Source: Vulcanimicrobiota bacterium
GTDB lineage: Bacteria > Vulcanimicrobiota > Xenobia > Xenobiales > JADMJV01
Reading direction: 5' to 3'
DNA: 64,000 nucleotides
Assembly (NCBI GenBank): GCA_019637395.1
Contig: JAHBVR010000006.1
Coordinates: 124,001-188,000, forward strand
Part shown: one piece after another, positions 41,838 to 50,144 of the stretch
Numbering within the stretch: position 1 is the stretch's first letter
Layout of the letters: the number at the start of each line of letters is the position of its first letter
The notes under the pieces: generated by a model
What the model was told of the DNA's origin: nothing
Database searches by the model: none
Seen by the model: the letters and a program-made list of their open reading frames with translations, nothing else
Position numbers and translations under genes: made by a program

Positions 41838-42791
41838 TTACTTTCCCCCTCTCCTGCGATAGTAGTCCAGAAAGCCATCATCTCTCAGGTAGCCGGCGGC
41901 ACCTTTCTTGGGGAGGGTGCCGCCGGGACTCCAGTTGCCGTACATAGGATTGGGCAGAATGAAATATTGGCGGCCCAGGCGCTCACGCTCGTCGGCCACG
42001 GCCTGATAACGGGCCTGCATGACTTTCTCAGGCGAGGCGCCGGCCTCGGGCACGAAGGAAAGAAAGTCGCCCAGATCATCCCCAATCAAGGCGACCGGAC
42101 GGTATTCCAGGCTAACCTGCAGGCGCCGCCGCTCTTTGCGACTCTGGGCCTTCAGCAAAGCCTGGCCCTCACGGGAAGACTCCGCAATACCCAGACGGGC
42201 CATGAGCGCCCGCGCCTGCCTGGCGTCCTCCTCGGAACCCGCATCCAACATCATGCGCTTGTCCAGATCCCTGGTGTTGACCCCCAGCTTCTCCAGGACG
42301 CGAATGGTTTGAGGCCGGGTCTCTTCGGTTCGATTGGAGATGAAAAAGACGGTGTAGCCCAGCTTCTCCGCCTCCGCGATGAATTCCAGGGCCCCGGGCA
42401 CGGAACGGCAAGCCTCGGCGTGATCGGCCTGATAATCCAGGAACGCATTCCAGGTCTCCAACTCGAAATCACGGCCCATGGCATGGAGAAAAGTGCGGTA
42501 GACGGACATGTCGATGACCGTGTCGTCCAGGTCCATGATGACCGCCAGCGGGCGCTCCTGCACGTTGTTCGTCTCCACCAGGCGCCCCCGGGCATCGTGG
42601 CGCCCTTCCAGGCTGGCCCGTTCGCGCAGCGAGCGCGTGGCCCATCCATAGGTCTGCAGGCAATGGGCGCGATAATCAGCCGATGTCTGCACCCAGAGCT
42701 TATCGTAAACCCCGGCGGAATCCAGGGGAGCGGGCTGTGCGGCGGCCGCCAGCGAAAGGGCGGCCCAAAAACAAAAAATGGTCTTACGCAT
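41838..42791 (-). CDS. Exported HAD acid phosphatase / 5'-nucleotidase, e(P4) family
   Basis: This is a 317-residue protein with a signal peptide (MRKTIFCFWAALSLAAAAQ) and no lipobox. The HAD motif I is AVIMDLDDTVIDMSVYR, with the nucleophile and acid/base aspartates. Motif II is FFISNRTEETR. Motif III/IV is VALIGDDLGDF. The C-terminal FILPNPMYGNWSPG is characteristic of the lipoprotein e(P4)/class C acid phosphatase family. It likely dephosphorylates nucleotides or other monoesters in the periplasm, giving nucleosides that could feed salvage. A NAGPA-type gene lies 18 bases upstream on the same strand. Confidence 0.88.
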   Translation of the reverse strand: MRKTIFCFWAALSLAAAAQPAPLDSAGVYDKLWVQTSADYRAHCLQTYGWATRSLRERASLEGRHDARGRLVETNNVQERPLAVIMDLDDTVIDMSVYRTFLHAMGRDFELETWNAFLDYQADHAEACRSVPGALEFIAEAEKLGYTVFFISNRTEETRPQTIRVLEKLGVNTRDLDKRMMLDAGSEEDARQARALMARLGIAESSREGQALLKAQSRKERRRLQVSLEYRPVALIGDDLGDFLSFVPEAGASPEKVMQARYQAVADERERLGRQYFILPNPMYGNWSPGGTLPKKGAAGYLRDDGFLDYYRRRGGK

Positions 42792-42809
42792 GCGGCCCGG
42801 GGTTCGCCC

Positions 42810-44564
42810 CTATTCTATGGAAGTCCCGTCGGGAGCAGGACTCGGAACGGGCGAGGGCTCCGGCGTGGGGAGCAGCAGCGCCGGACCGGCAGGGACGGCC
42901 ACATTGGCGCTCAGCCCACCATCCGCCATCACCGTTAAGGTCCGGGCCGGACTGCCGGGCGCCTGCAAGACCTCAAAAGTCGTCTGGCCATTAGCCCCCG
43001 TTAGCTGCGATTTCTCCAGCAAGGTCATGGAGACATTCCTGACACCGTTCTGCCAGCGGTCCACCGCCTGCACCGTCAAGGAATACTTACCGGGAGCGGC
43101 GGCCGGCTGAAGCAGTGTCCATAAACGCCCTGCCGGACCGGCCGTCAGGCGAACTTCGGCCTGCCCGCGGGCGGCGGCACAATCGGCAAAAACCTTGGCG
43201 TTACCGGGACTGGCCAGAGAAATCCCCTCTACAGCCGCGCTGCCATGGACGGTGTTCGCTACGGCTTTACTCAACCCCAATCGTTCGGCATAGAAGCGCA
43301 CGGGGACGCCATCCGGCACAGACCGACCGGCGGCATCGGTCACGCGAGCCTCCAGCCGCAAGCGGCTGGAACCATCGGCGGGCAGGTCGCTCTGGCTGCT
43401 GCTCAATTGAACCCGGTAGGGATAGCCCTGGGCTCGCCCATCCTTGATCAACAGGGTGGTCGCCACGGCCTTCTCCAGACGCGGAGAGCCCGGACCCGTG
43501 GAAACCACCTGATCGGCCACGGCCATGACCGTACTGGCGCCACCGTCCAGGTTCATGGCTTCACTGCCGCCCCGGCGCAACAGCTCGCCGGCCAGTTCCT
43601 CCAGACGCAAGCCCTGCAGATGATTGTCATTGTAGCCCGAAGCGGTCACGATCATCACCTTGCCGTCCTTGGTGGTGGCCACGGCGGTCCGGGCGGTGAC
43701 GCGGGTAATATCGTTGCCTCGAGGCCCGAGTTCCTCTTCATCGGTGGTCAGGGCGACCTGACCCCGGCGCAACAGGCGCGGGCCTCCACCCAGGGCCAGC
43801 TCGACATCGTTCCAGGTTTCTCCGGAGCGCGAAGCCAGTTGACCCTTCTTGGCCACCATTTGATCAAAGGTGATGCTGTGATCTTTCATCACCCCCAGAG
43901 TGGTCCGTGGTGGCCGCCGTCCCACGTGAGGACTGACCAGCTTGCCGCCTTTGAAAACCACCCCCAGAGGACCGCCCGAGTCCGCGAAGTAACCTCCGTT
44001 GACGCCGGCCAGTGCGCCCACGCGCCTGATCATTTCCGTCGGTTTTTCTCGGCTATCGGTGCGATCTTTGGCCAGGCCGAGCTCCAGACTGGCCGCGGGG
44101 TCAGAGGGATCCAGCTGGAGCTGGTTCCACAGCAAATAGCGTCCTGCCTGGGCCCGCTCCATGCGCGTCCAGACCACCGCCGGTGAGAGCCGGATGCGAT
44201 CTTCCCAACTGTAGTCCAGGTCGACTTCCACACCTTCGGCGGTAACCTTGACTTGATCGGCGGGAATCCGATAATTCAAGCCGATTTCGCAGGCCACGTG
44301 GGAGAGGTCGGGCTGAATCCAGCGGATGTTGCTGATGCCGGCAACTTTGGGAGCCCCGGGGGTTCCCCCGCGGCTCTGGACACCGGCAAACTCGATGACG
44401 AGCTTTTCAGGGAGGCGGCGAAAATAGATGCTGGTCGGCTTCTGCGCCGTCACCATCTTGATCCCGGAAGAAGTCCGCTGCCAGGTCGGAAACGAGAAGG
44501 CGGCGGGTTCGTCCGCCCAGGCCGCGACGGTGAGAGCGATGAAGACAACTGTAAGACAACGCAT
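42810..44564 (-). CDS. Exported phosphodiester glycosidase (NAGPA domain) protein
   Basis: This is a 584-residue exported protein (MRCLTVVFIALTVAAWA). Residues about 20-130 form an AMIN-like beta region (KPTSIYFRRLPEKLVIEFAG). The NAGPA/phosphodiester glycosidase domain spans about 135-375: AGVNGGYFADSGGPLGVVF, RTAVATTKDGKVMIVTA, and GGSEAMNLDGGASTVMAV with the conserved DGG. Residues about 385-560 look like one or two Ig-like/invasin-type domains (LPADGSSRLRLEARVTDAAG). A Pro/Ser tail ends the protein. Family members hydrolyse GlcNAc-1-phosphodiesters or related cell-surface bonds; the substrate here is unknown. Confidence 0.87.
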   Translation of the reverse strand: MRCLTVVFIALTVAAWADEPAAFSFPTWQRTSSGIKMVTAQKPTSIYFRRLPEKLVIEFAGVQSRGGTPGAPKVAGISNIRWIQPDLSHVACEIGLNYRIPADQVKVTAEGVEVDLDYSWEDRIRLSPAVVWTRMERAQAGRYLLWNQLQLDPSDPAASLELGLAKDRTDSREKPTEMIRRVGALAGVNGGYFADSGGPLGVVFKGGKLVSPHVGRRPPRTTLGVMKDHSITFDQMVAKKGQLASRSGETWNDVELALGGGPRLLRRGQVALTTDEEELGPRGNDITRVTARTAVATTKDGKVMIVTASGYNDNHLQGLRLEELAGELLRRGGSEAMNLDGGASTVMAVADQVVSTGPGSPRLEKAVATTLLIKDGRAQGYPYRVQLSSSQSDLPADGSSRLRLEARVTDAAGRSVPDGVPVRFYAERLGLSKAVANTVHGSAAVEGISLASPGNAKVFADCAAARGQAEVRLTAGPAGRLWTLLQPAAAPGKYSLTVQAVDRWQNGVRNVSMTLLEKSQLTGANGQTTFEVLQAPGSPARTLTVMADGGLSANVAVPAGPALLLPTPEPSPVPSPAPDGTSIE

Positions 44565-44603
44565 GGCTTGATTTTCTTTCAGGCGGGCCCGGCCTCCTGT
44601 AAA

Positions 44604-44638
44604 GCAAAAGAGACCTGGCTCGACCAGGTCTCTTTTGC
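44604..44638. terminator. Perfect 15-bp hairpin, probable terminator of the lipoprotein gene
   Basis: GCAAAAGAGACCTGG (44604-44618) and its exact complement (44624-44638) enclose a 5-base loop. It starts 17 bases past the stop of the minus-strand lipoprotein gene, and the second arm supplies TCTCTTTTGC on either strand. It therefore acts most likely as a terminator for the gene ending at 44655, ahead of the NAGPA gene. Confidence 0.75.
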
Positions 44639-44654
44639 CGAGTGGCTCGATTGC

Positions 44655-46136
44655 CTAACGAAGATCGAGCACTTGTCCTTGGCTACCGCCGCCAAAAGCT
44701 CCGACACAATACTTGACATTGGGTCTAACGACCGGCGTGGCAGTCGTATCACCCGCGTCAAAGAGCGTATCGAGCGGCGAAAGCTTTCCGTTATCCAACT
44801 GTAGATGACGGAAGATGGCTGCGTCACTGGTGCGGAAAGTAACCTGGCGCAACGTAGTGGCGGTCGCATTGGTGTTGCCTTCAGTAAAGAAGACGCTTAC
44901 AGCCGCACCCGTTGTATCTTCATTGAACAGGTGGATACCGCGCAAGGCGCTCAGGCCGGTGGCCCCCCCTGAGCCACTGTTTTGCAGCACGACCTTGCTG
45001 GTAATAGCTGGCGTAGCGCCGCCAGCCACCACGCGCAAGGCTCCCGGATTGGTGGTAGGATTCAGAAGGCCGGTGGCGCTGACATTCAGGCCCTCCGTAA
45101 TCACAAGATTACTGAAAGCGTCTGTGGCAAGGTCAAACGGATTATTGTAAGCGGTCGCCCCGGTTTCCGGCAAAATCAATTGCACACCTGTGTTTTGTGG
45201 GGGAGGCGGAGCCGGATTCTGAATGCCACTACCTGCGATGTAGTTAGCCAGGTCGATACGAATCACTCCACCTTGAGCACTGCCACTGGAACCAGCAGCG
45301 TTCTCCGTGAAGTAGAGAAACCGATGCCCATTGGCAGTGTCGACGGCAAGGGAGGTACAAAAATTGACCTGGGGCACAAAGATGGTCGAATTAGGGAACG
45401 GGGCAGTGAGATCAATTCGACTAATTCGTCCCACCGCGCCGGTGCCAAGCTCGGCCACGTAGAGAAAATTGCCTTCGCGAGCGATGTCCACTGGAGAGTT
45501 CAGATTGATAGCAAGTTGGTCGGCAGTACACTGACCGTTCGCCTGTATATTGGTGTAGCGAATGAGGCGTCCGATGCCGGCACCCGACGCATTGTCGGCG
45601 ACATAGATAGTGCTTCCATCGACCAGCATCCCAAATGGATTGGTGATCGTTAAGGGACTTGCCGTGCCCGCATTGGGAGCCAAAACGATATTGCTGGTGC
45701 CTGACGGCGATTCAGGATTGCGCGACAAAATCGTTACTCGGCCCGACCCTAAAGTGGAGTTGCCAAAACCTTGGAGTACAACCGGGAGTGTCCCAAACGA
45801 AAACACCCCCATCCCCAGGCGCGTGGGCGGATTCGAGGCGCCGGACCCTCCGCCACCGCCAGAAACAGCCGGCAGCATATTGGAGACCGTTAATCCAGTT
45901 GCCACCGTGGATGGGAAGGCCGGGTCCGGGGTAGCCGTCCCGGTGGCTCCGCCCGTCAGGCCCGAGCCGGTGGCGGTGCCGGTGGCGGTGCTACCGCCGG
46001 TGCCTAGACCAGCAGCCGGACCGCTCTCTTCCTCTCCGAAGCCGGTATTCTCACCTCGGGTGCCGCAACCGGCCAGGTAGCCCAGGGTCAGAACCAGGCC
46101 GGCCGCTAAAGTGAATTTTTTGAAATTACTGGACAT
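44655..46136 (-). CDS. Lipoprotein with beta-propeller-like repeats
   Basis: This 493-residue protein has a lipoprotein signal (lipobox LAGC at residues 21-24). A low-complexity Gly/Thr/Ala linker (residues about 40-105) follows. The remaining 390 residues contain NHL/SMP-30-like blades: NPFGMLVDGSTIYVADNASG, NSPVDIAREGNFLYVAELG and NPFDLATDAFSNLVITEG. Such propellers are usually binding or enzymatic modules on the cell surface. AGGAGG lies 7 bases before the ATG, and the upstream 63-base leader can fold over this site. Two tail cysteines (YCVG and NFCTS) are present. Function unknown. Confidence 0.8.
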   Translation of the reverse strand: MSSNFKKFTLAAGLVLTLGYLAGCGTRGENTGFGEEESGPAAGLGTGGSTATGTATGSGLTGGATGTATPDPAFPSTVATGLTVSNMLPAVSGGGGGSGASNPPTRLGMGVFSFGTLPVVLQGFGNSTLGSGRVTILSRNPESPSGTSNIVLAPNAGTASPLTITNPFGMLVDGSTIYVADNASGAGIGRLIRYTNIQANGQCTADQLAINLNSPVDIAREGNFLYVAELGTGAVGRISRIDLTAPFPNSTIFVPQVNFCTSLAVDTANGHRFLYFTENAAGSSGSAQGGVIRIDLANYIAGSGIQNPAPPPPQNTGVQLILPETGATAYNNPFDLATDAFSNLVITEGLNVSATGLLNPTTNPGALRVVAGGATPAITSKVVLQNSGSGGATGLSALRGIHLFNEDTTGAAVSVFFTEGNTNATATTLRQVTFRTSDAAIFRHLQLDNGKLSPLDTLFDAGDTTATPVVRPNVKYCVGAFGGGSQGQVLDLR

Positions 46137-46199
46137 GAAAATACCTCCTACGGAGTCCCGTGGCGGGCCGGTTTCGCTTCCCGGGGTAGGAGTCCTTTC

Positions 46200-47171
46200 C
46201 TAATTCGGTAAAACGCTGCCCAGGACGCGAACCCAGTTACCACCGAGAATTTTGGCGATATCCGAGTCGCTCCAGCCGGCCTCCAGCATGCGCTCCACCA
46301 GGTGCACAAGGTCACGGGGATCCTGCAGGTCACCGGGGAGTACTTCCACCCCGTCAAAGTCCGAGCCGATAGCCACCGCATCGATCCCCGCCACTTCGAC
46401 CATGTGCTCCAGATGGCGGAACACGTCCCGGCTGCTGCTGGTGCCTTCGGTGACCAGGAATTTCGGCACAAAGGTCACCGCCACCAGACCACCGCTGTCA
46501 GCCAGGGCCCTGATCTGAGCATCTTCCAGGTTGCGTTCGCCGGGAACAAACTTCTGACAACAACTGTGACTGTTGATCATCGGTCCCCGATAGTGCTCCA
46601 GGGCTTCATCGAAAGCCTGACGGCCCAGATGGGCGGTATCCAGCAAGATTCCCAGTTCGCTCATCCGGTCCAACAGCTCCCGGCCGTGTGCGGAAAGTCC
46701 CGCCACCGGGTTGGCTCCGCAGGCACCGGCCGCCGGGCTATTATGATTGTGAGTCAGGCCGAGGGCGCGCAGGCCCAGGCGGTAAAAGGCGTCCAGCAAT
46801 TCCAGGTTGCCCAGCAAGGGGTCGACGCCCTCCAGAGAGATCAACACTCCCTGGCCACCGCGGGTGATGAGCTCAGCCAGTTGAGTACGGCTCTGGACCA
46901 AACGCAGACGCCCCGCGGAAGCCTCCACCGTCTGGTGGATCTTCTCGATGACCTGGAGAGCCACGGCGGTACCGATGGGTCCTACTTCCTCCAGACTGGT
47001 ATAGACGGCCTCGATTTGAAGATTCAATCCGGCCTGGCGCATGCGGGGCAGACTGCAGTGCCAACCACCGCTGCCACGCAGGAAGTCCCCGCCCTTTTTG
47101 ACGATGTTGCGAAAGGTGTCGGCGTGGCCGTCGCACACAAAAGCCGTGTGTAGAAGTTGCGAAGCTTTCAT
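46200..47171 (-). CDS. Membrane-dipeptidase-like peptidase, family M19
   Basis: This is a 323-residue zinc dipeptidase of the M19 family. All metal-ligand motifs are visible: VCDGHADTFRNI, the bridging Glu in LISLEGVDPLL, LGLTHNHNSPAA, ILLDTAHLG, MINSHSCCQ and AIGSDFDGVEVLPG. There is no signal peptide, so it is probably cytoplasmic. Substrates would be dipeptides, possibly including D-amino acids. It starts one base into the stop of the upstream cysteine peptidase gene (TAATG), suggesting coupled expression. Confidence 0.93.
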   Translation of the reverse strand: MKASQLLHTAFVCDGHADTFRNIVKKGGDFLRGSGGWHCSLPRMRQAGLNLQIEAVYTSLEEVGPIGTAVALQVIEKIHQTVEASAGRLRLVQSRTQLAELITRGGQGVLISLEGVDPLLGNLELLDAFYRLGLRALGLTHNHNSPAAGACGANPVAGLSAHGRELLDRMSELGILLDTAHLGRQAFDEALEHYRGPMINSHSCCQKFVPGERNLEDAQIRALADSGGLVAVTFVPKFLVTEGTSSSRDVFRHLEHMVEVAGIDAVAIGSDFDGVEVLPGDLQDPRDLVHLVERMLEAGWSDSDIAKILGGNWVRVLGSVLPN

Positions 47172-47800
47172 TACATCCTGCGCACGTGCACGCGGGTGGC
47201 GAAAGTGCAGCGCTGCATAAACTCCTGCATACCCATCTCGAGCCGGCTCTGCTTGGTGGGATAAGGATCGCGCAGCACCACGCCCTGAATATAGGGCTGC
47301 CCCTGCACCACTTTATAATAGACGGCCGTGAGCACGTAAGCGTGACCGGTGTTGCCGGCTCCCTGGAGTCCCACGATCAGAGGCCAGCGATATTCAAGAT
47401 CCTGGATCACCGAGGACGGGTCCAGATTGCGACTGTCGGCTTCCACCGCCGACGTGCGCCCCCGCGAATCGGGGGCCCATCCCTGCAACGCATAGAGAAT
47501 TTCCTGGGGCCCGGCCGGCCGGTCGACGGCCCCCCCGAAAACTCGTTTCACGATATCTTCTTGCTTGACGTAGAGGCCATGATAGTTGAGCACCATCTGG
47601 ATGCAGGCGGCCCAACACCAGTTCTGCATGCGCTGACGACCATCACCCTCAGCCGCGGCGAAATGGACGAACTGTTCGCTAGGGACTCCCGCGACCCAGA
47701 CGTCCGTGCCCGGAATCTGACTTTTATCGGCCCGGGCCGGAGCCAGGCAAGCCGCCGCCAGCATAAGGATGGTTGCGAACTTCCGCACGATGCGCAGCAT
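47171..47800 (-). CDS. Exported papain-like cysteine peptidase (C39-like)
   Basis: This 209-residue protein starts at ATG 47800 with AAGGAG 6 bases upstream and a signal peptide (FATILMLAAACLAPARA). The catalytic Cys is in QNWCWAACIQMVLNYHG, the His in NTGHAYVLTAVYY and the Asp in VVLRDPYPTK. This is the layout of the papain-like cysteine peptidase (PF12385-type) family, which includes secreted peptidases and processing enzymes. It lies directly upstream of the M19 dipeptidase and 19 bases after an unknown gene. An extracellular peptide-degradation role is plausible. Confidence 0.85.
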   Translation of the reverse strand: MLRIVRKFATILMLAAACLAPARADKSQIPGTDVWVAGVPSEQFVHFAAAEGDGRQRMQNWCWAACIQMVLNYHGLYVKQEDIVKRVFGGAVDRPAGPQEILYALQGWAPDSRGRTSAVEADSRNLDPSSVIQDLEYRWPLIVGLQGAGNTGHAYVLTAVYYKVVQGQPYIQGVVLRDPYPTKQSRLEMGMQEFMQRCTFATRVHVRRM

Positions 47801-47819
47801 GGAATTCTCCTTCAATTCA

Positions 47820-48305
47820 TTACCAGGGGAGCAACGGCCGCCAGCGGGATCGCCGTTGCACTCTCCGTCCGACTCGACCCCACTGGTAAAGAGTTTGCTC
47901 CGGCGTGAAAAAGTCATTCCCGGTCCACACGGTTCCCGCCAGCATCGGCTGGCGCACCCACAGGACCAGATTTGGCCAATCGCGGGGAACTCGGCACGGC
48001 CGGCCGGTGTCGCTCAAAATGGCGCAAATCGTATGTGCAGACAGTCGCGTGCGTTCCCAATCTGGCCAGACTCCCGGACTGGAGCGAGCCACCTGCAACA
48101 AGAAATCTTGTTCCTGGGCCTGGGGTACGGGCTCGATGGCCTGTTCAACACCCTCTCCATCCAGCAGTGACAGCCAGAACTGCCCGGCAGCCAACACCTC
48201 CAGACGGAATCCCCGATCCAGGTCCCAGCGAAAATGGCGGGCCCGAAATTTTCTGGGGTAGTGCAGATAGTCGACACGCAGCCGGCGAGGGTTAGTGGAA
48301 CTCAA
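47820..48305 (-). CDS. Hypothetical protein, 161 aa
   Basis: No family is recognised. A TTG at 48305 (14 bases inside the rfbB 3' end) is the likely start, giving 161 residues. The frame continues further upstream but there it is a shadow of rfbB. The protein is rich in Arg and Trp (ARHFRWDLDRGFRLEVLAAG, GQFWLSLLDGEG) and seems soluble, with a basic C-terminal tail (RRVQRRSRW). It precedes the cysteine peptidase by 19 bases on the same strand. Confidence 0.5.
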   Translation of the reverse strand: MSSTNPRRLRVDYLHYPRKFRARHFRWDLDRGFRLEVLAAGQFWLSLLDGEGVEQAIEPVPQAQEQDFLLQVARSSPGVWPDWERTRLSAHTICAILSDTGRPCRVPRDWPNLVLWVRQPMLAGTVWTGNDFFTPEQTLYQWGRVGRRVQRRSRWRPLLPW

Positions 48306-49332
48306 TCTTGCCGGTCGCCGTGCGAATGGGCACCTTGCGCAGCCATAAGGTCTTGTCCCACCACTTGCTGTTATCACGATACCATTGGATGGTCCGGTCC
48401 AGGCCCTCATCAAAATGGGTGGAGACCTCCCATTTGAGCAGTTCCTTGGCCTTGGCAACTGAAGAGGTGTGGCGAAAAACCTGGCCGGGACGGTCTCCCA
48501 CCAGTTTGATTTCGCTGTCCGATTGCATATGCGCTTTGATCTTCTCGGCAATCTCCAGCACGCTATAGGAGAGGCCCGAGCCCAGGTTGATGACCTCACC
48601 CTGCAGTTTATTCACATTGCTGTGTAAGGCCGAATCCAGGGCCCGGCAGTGGTCTTCCACGAACAGCCAGTCCCGCTTGGCCTGACCGTCGCCGTGCACG
48701 GTGAGCGGCTCGCCCAACAAACAGGCCGTTACGAAACGGGGAACCACTTTCTCGAGGTGCTGGAAAGGCCCGTAGTTATTGAAAGGACGGATAATCACGG
48801 CGGGGATTTGATAAGTGGCCCAGTAGCTGAAAACCAACCGGTCGGCCCCGGCTTTGGCGCTGGCATAGGGCGACATGGGCTTGAGCGGATGCTCCTCGTC
48901 CATCAGTTCACTCTCGGCCGTTCCATAGACCTCGGAAGTGGAGATGTGTATGAAGCGTTCGATGCGGTCCCGATGACTGAGCACCGCGTTGGCCACCACC
49001 TGAGTCCCCATCACGTCGGTTTCAAAGAAGACCTTGTTGTCGTAGATCGAGCGCGTGACGTGGCTTTCGGCCGCAAAGTGGACCACCATGTCCGACTGTC
49101 CGACCAGGCGACCCACCAGTTCACCGTTGGTAACATTGCCATACCAGAAGACCAGGCGGCCTTGCTGTCCATCACCGGGATCGATGTATTCCTGGGGCAA
49201 GTTGTCGGGGTTGCCCGCGTAGGTCAGCAGATCCAGCACGATGATCTTGTAATCTGGATATTTATTCAACATATAGCGGACGAAGTTGCTGCCGATAAAC
49301 CCGGCGCCGCCAGTAACGAGAATGGTCTTCAT
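48292..49332 (-). CDS. rfbB: dTDP-glucose 4,6-dehydratase
   Basis: This 346-residue extended SDR enzyme makes dTDP-4-keto-6-deoxyglucose. The NAD motif is ILVTGGAGFIGSNFVRY. The active site has HFAAESHVTRSI, ISTSEVYGTAE and the YxxxK pair in SPYASAKAGADRL. The sugar-binding block RPFNNYGPFQHLEKVVPRF (in part) is typical of RmlB. It is divergent from the methyltransferase gene at 49410, with 77 bases between them, and anchors a sugar-modification locus. No rmlA, C or D is present. Confidence 0.93.
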   Translation of the reverse strand: MKTILVTGGAGFIGSNFVRYMLNKYPDYKIIVLDLLTYAGNPDNLPQEYIDPGDGQQGRLVFWYGNVTNGELVGRLVGQSDMVVHFAAESHVTRSIYDNKVFFETDVMGTQVVANAVLSHRDRIERFIHISTSEVYGTAESELMDEEHPLKPMSPYASAKAGADRLVFSYWATYQIPAVIIRPFNNYGPFQHLEKVVPRFVTACLLGEPLTVHGDGQAKRDWLFVEDHCRALDSALHSNVNKLQGEVINLGSGLSYSVLEIAEKIKAHMQSDSEIKLVGDRPGQVFRHTSSVAKAKELLKWEVSTHFDEGLDRTIQWYRDNSKWWDKTLWLRKVPIRTATGKIEFH

Positions 49333-49409
49333 GGGCGGTTGGCCTTACGAGCTGATGGGCCTGGATCCTGCTTGTTTATTAAGACGCTCCCTCGGGCAAG
49401 TTCAGCACT

Positions 49410-50144
49410 ATGAAATTGGACGGAATCCGCCAGGAAGTGGACCGGGCCGCCGGCCACTACTATCACAGCGACCTGCAAAAGGGCATCGACAACCGCACCA
49501 AGCAGTTCGTCATCCAGCGCTGCCTGCCCGAGGTGCGCGGCGCCCACCTGCTCGAGCTGGGTTATATCGACGGAGAATGGACGCGCCAGTTGCTGGAACT
49601 GGACTGCCAGACCTTGGACGTGGTGGAAGGTGCTCAGAACCACGTGGAGCACGCGCGCTTGACCTTCAGTGGTGATGCGCGGGTTACGGTGCACCACTGC
49701 CTGTTTCAAGAGTTTCAACCGCAGCGTAAGTTTACCACCATCATCGCCGGCGACATGTTGCGGTATCTATCCGACCCGGTCGATTTTTTGAAGCAGGCCG
49801 GAACCTGGCTGGAACCGGGAGGCAGAATCATCGTCACCGTTCCCAATGGACGCTCGTTCCACCGCCGACTGGGCTGCTACATGAAGATGGAAGCCAGCCC
49901 CATGGAGGCCAATCAGCGCGACCGGGAAGTGGGCAATCAGCGCACCTACGACCGCTACACTTTAAGGGCGGAACTGGAAGCCACCGGCCTGGACGTGCTG
50001 GAAGTGCGCGGCTGCTTCTTCAAGCCGCTTTCCAGCGCCCAGATGGCCGATTGGCAAGAGCCGCTTTTGACCGCCCTCTACCAGATGGGCAACGAACTCG
50101 AGGACTACTGCTGGTTCCTCTACGCCGTGTGCGCCCGGCGGTGA
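49410..50144 (+). CDS. SAM-dependent class I methyltransferase
   Basis: This is a 244-residue Rossmann-fold methyltransferase. Motif I reads AHLLELGYIDGEWTRQLLEL (a variant with Gly-Tyr-Ile replacing the usual GxGxG). VEGAQNHVEHAR follows as the acidic post-I region, then FTTIIAGDMLRYLSDPVDFL and LEPGGRIIVTVPNGRSFHRR. These match sugar or lipid methyltransferases in O-antigen clusters. The last four bases (GTGA) overlap the start of the AAC(3)-like gene, so the two are coupled. Confidence 0.85.
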   Translation: MKLDGIRQEVDRAAGHYYHSDLQKGIDNRTKQFVIQRCLPEVRGAHLLELGYIDGEWTRQLLELDCQTLDVVEGAQNHVEHARLTFSGDARVTVHHCLFQEFQPQRKFTTIIAGDMLRYLSDPVDFLKQAGTWLEPGGRIIVTVPNGRSFHRRLGCYMKMEASPMEANQRDREVGNQRTYDRYTLRAELEATGLDVLEVRGCFFKPLSSAQMADWQEPLLTALYQMGNELEDYCWFLYAVCARR

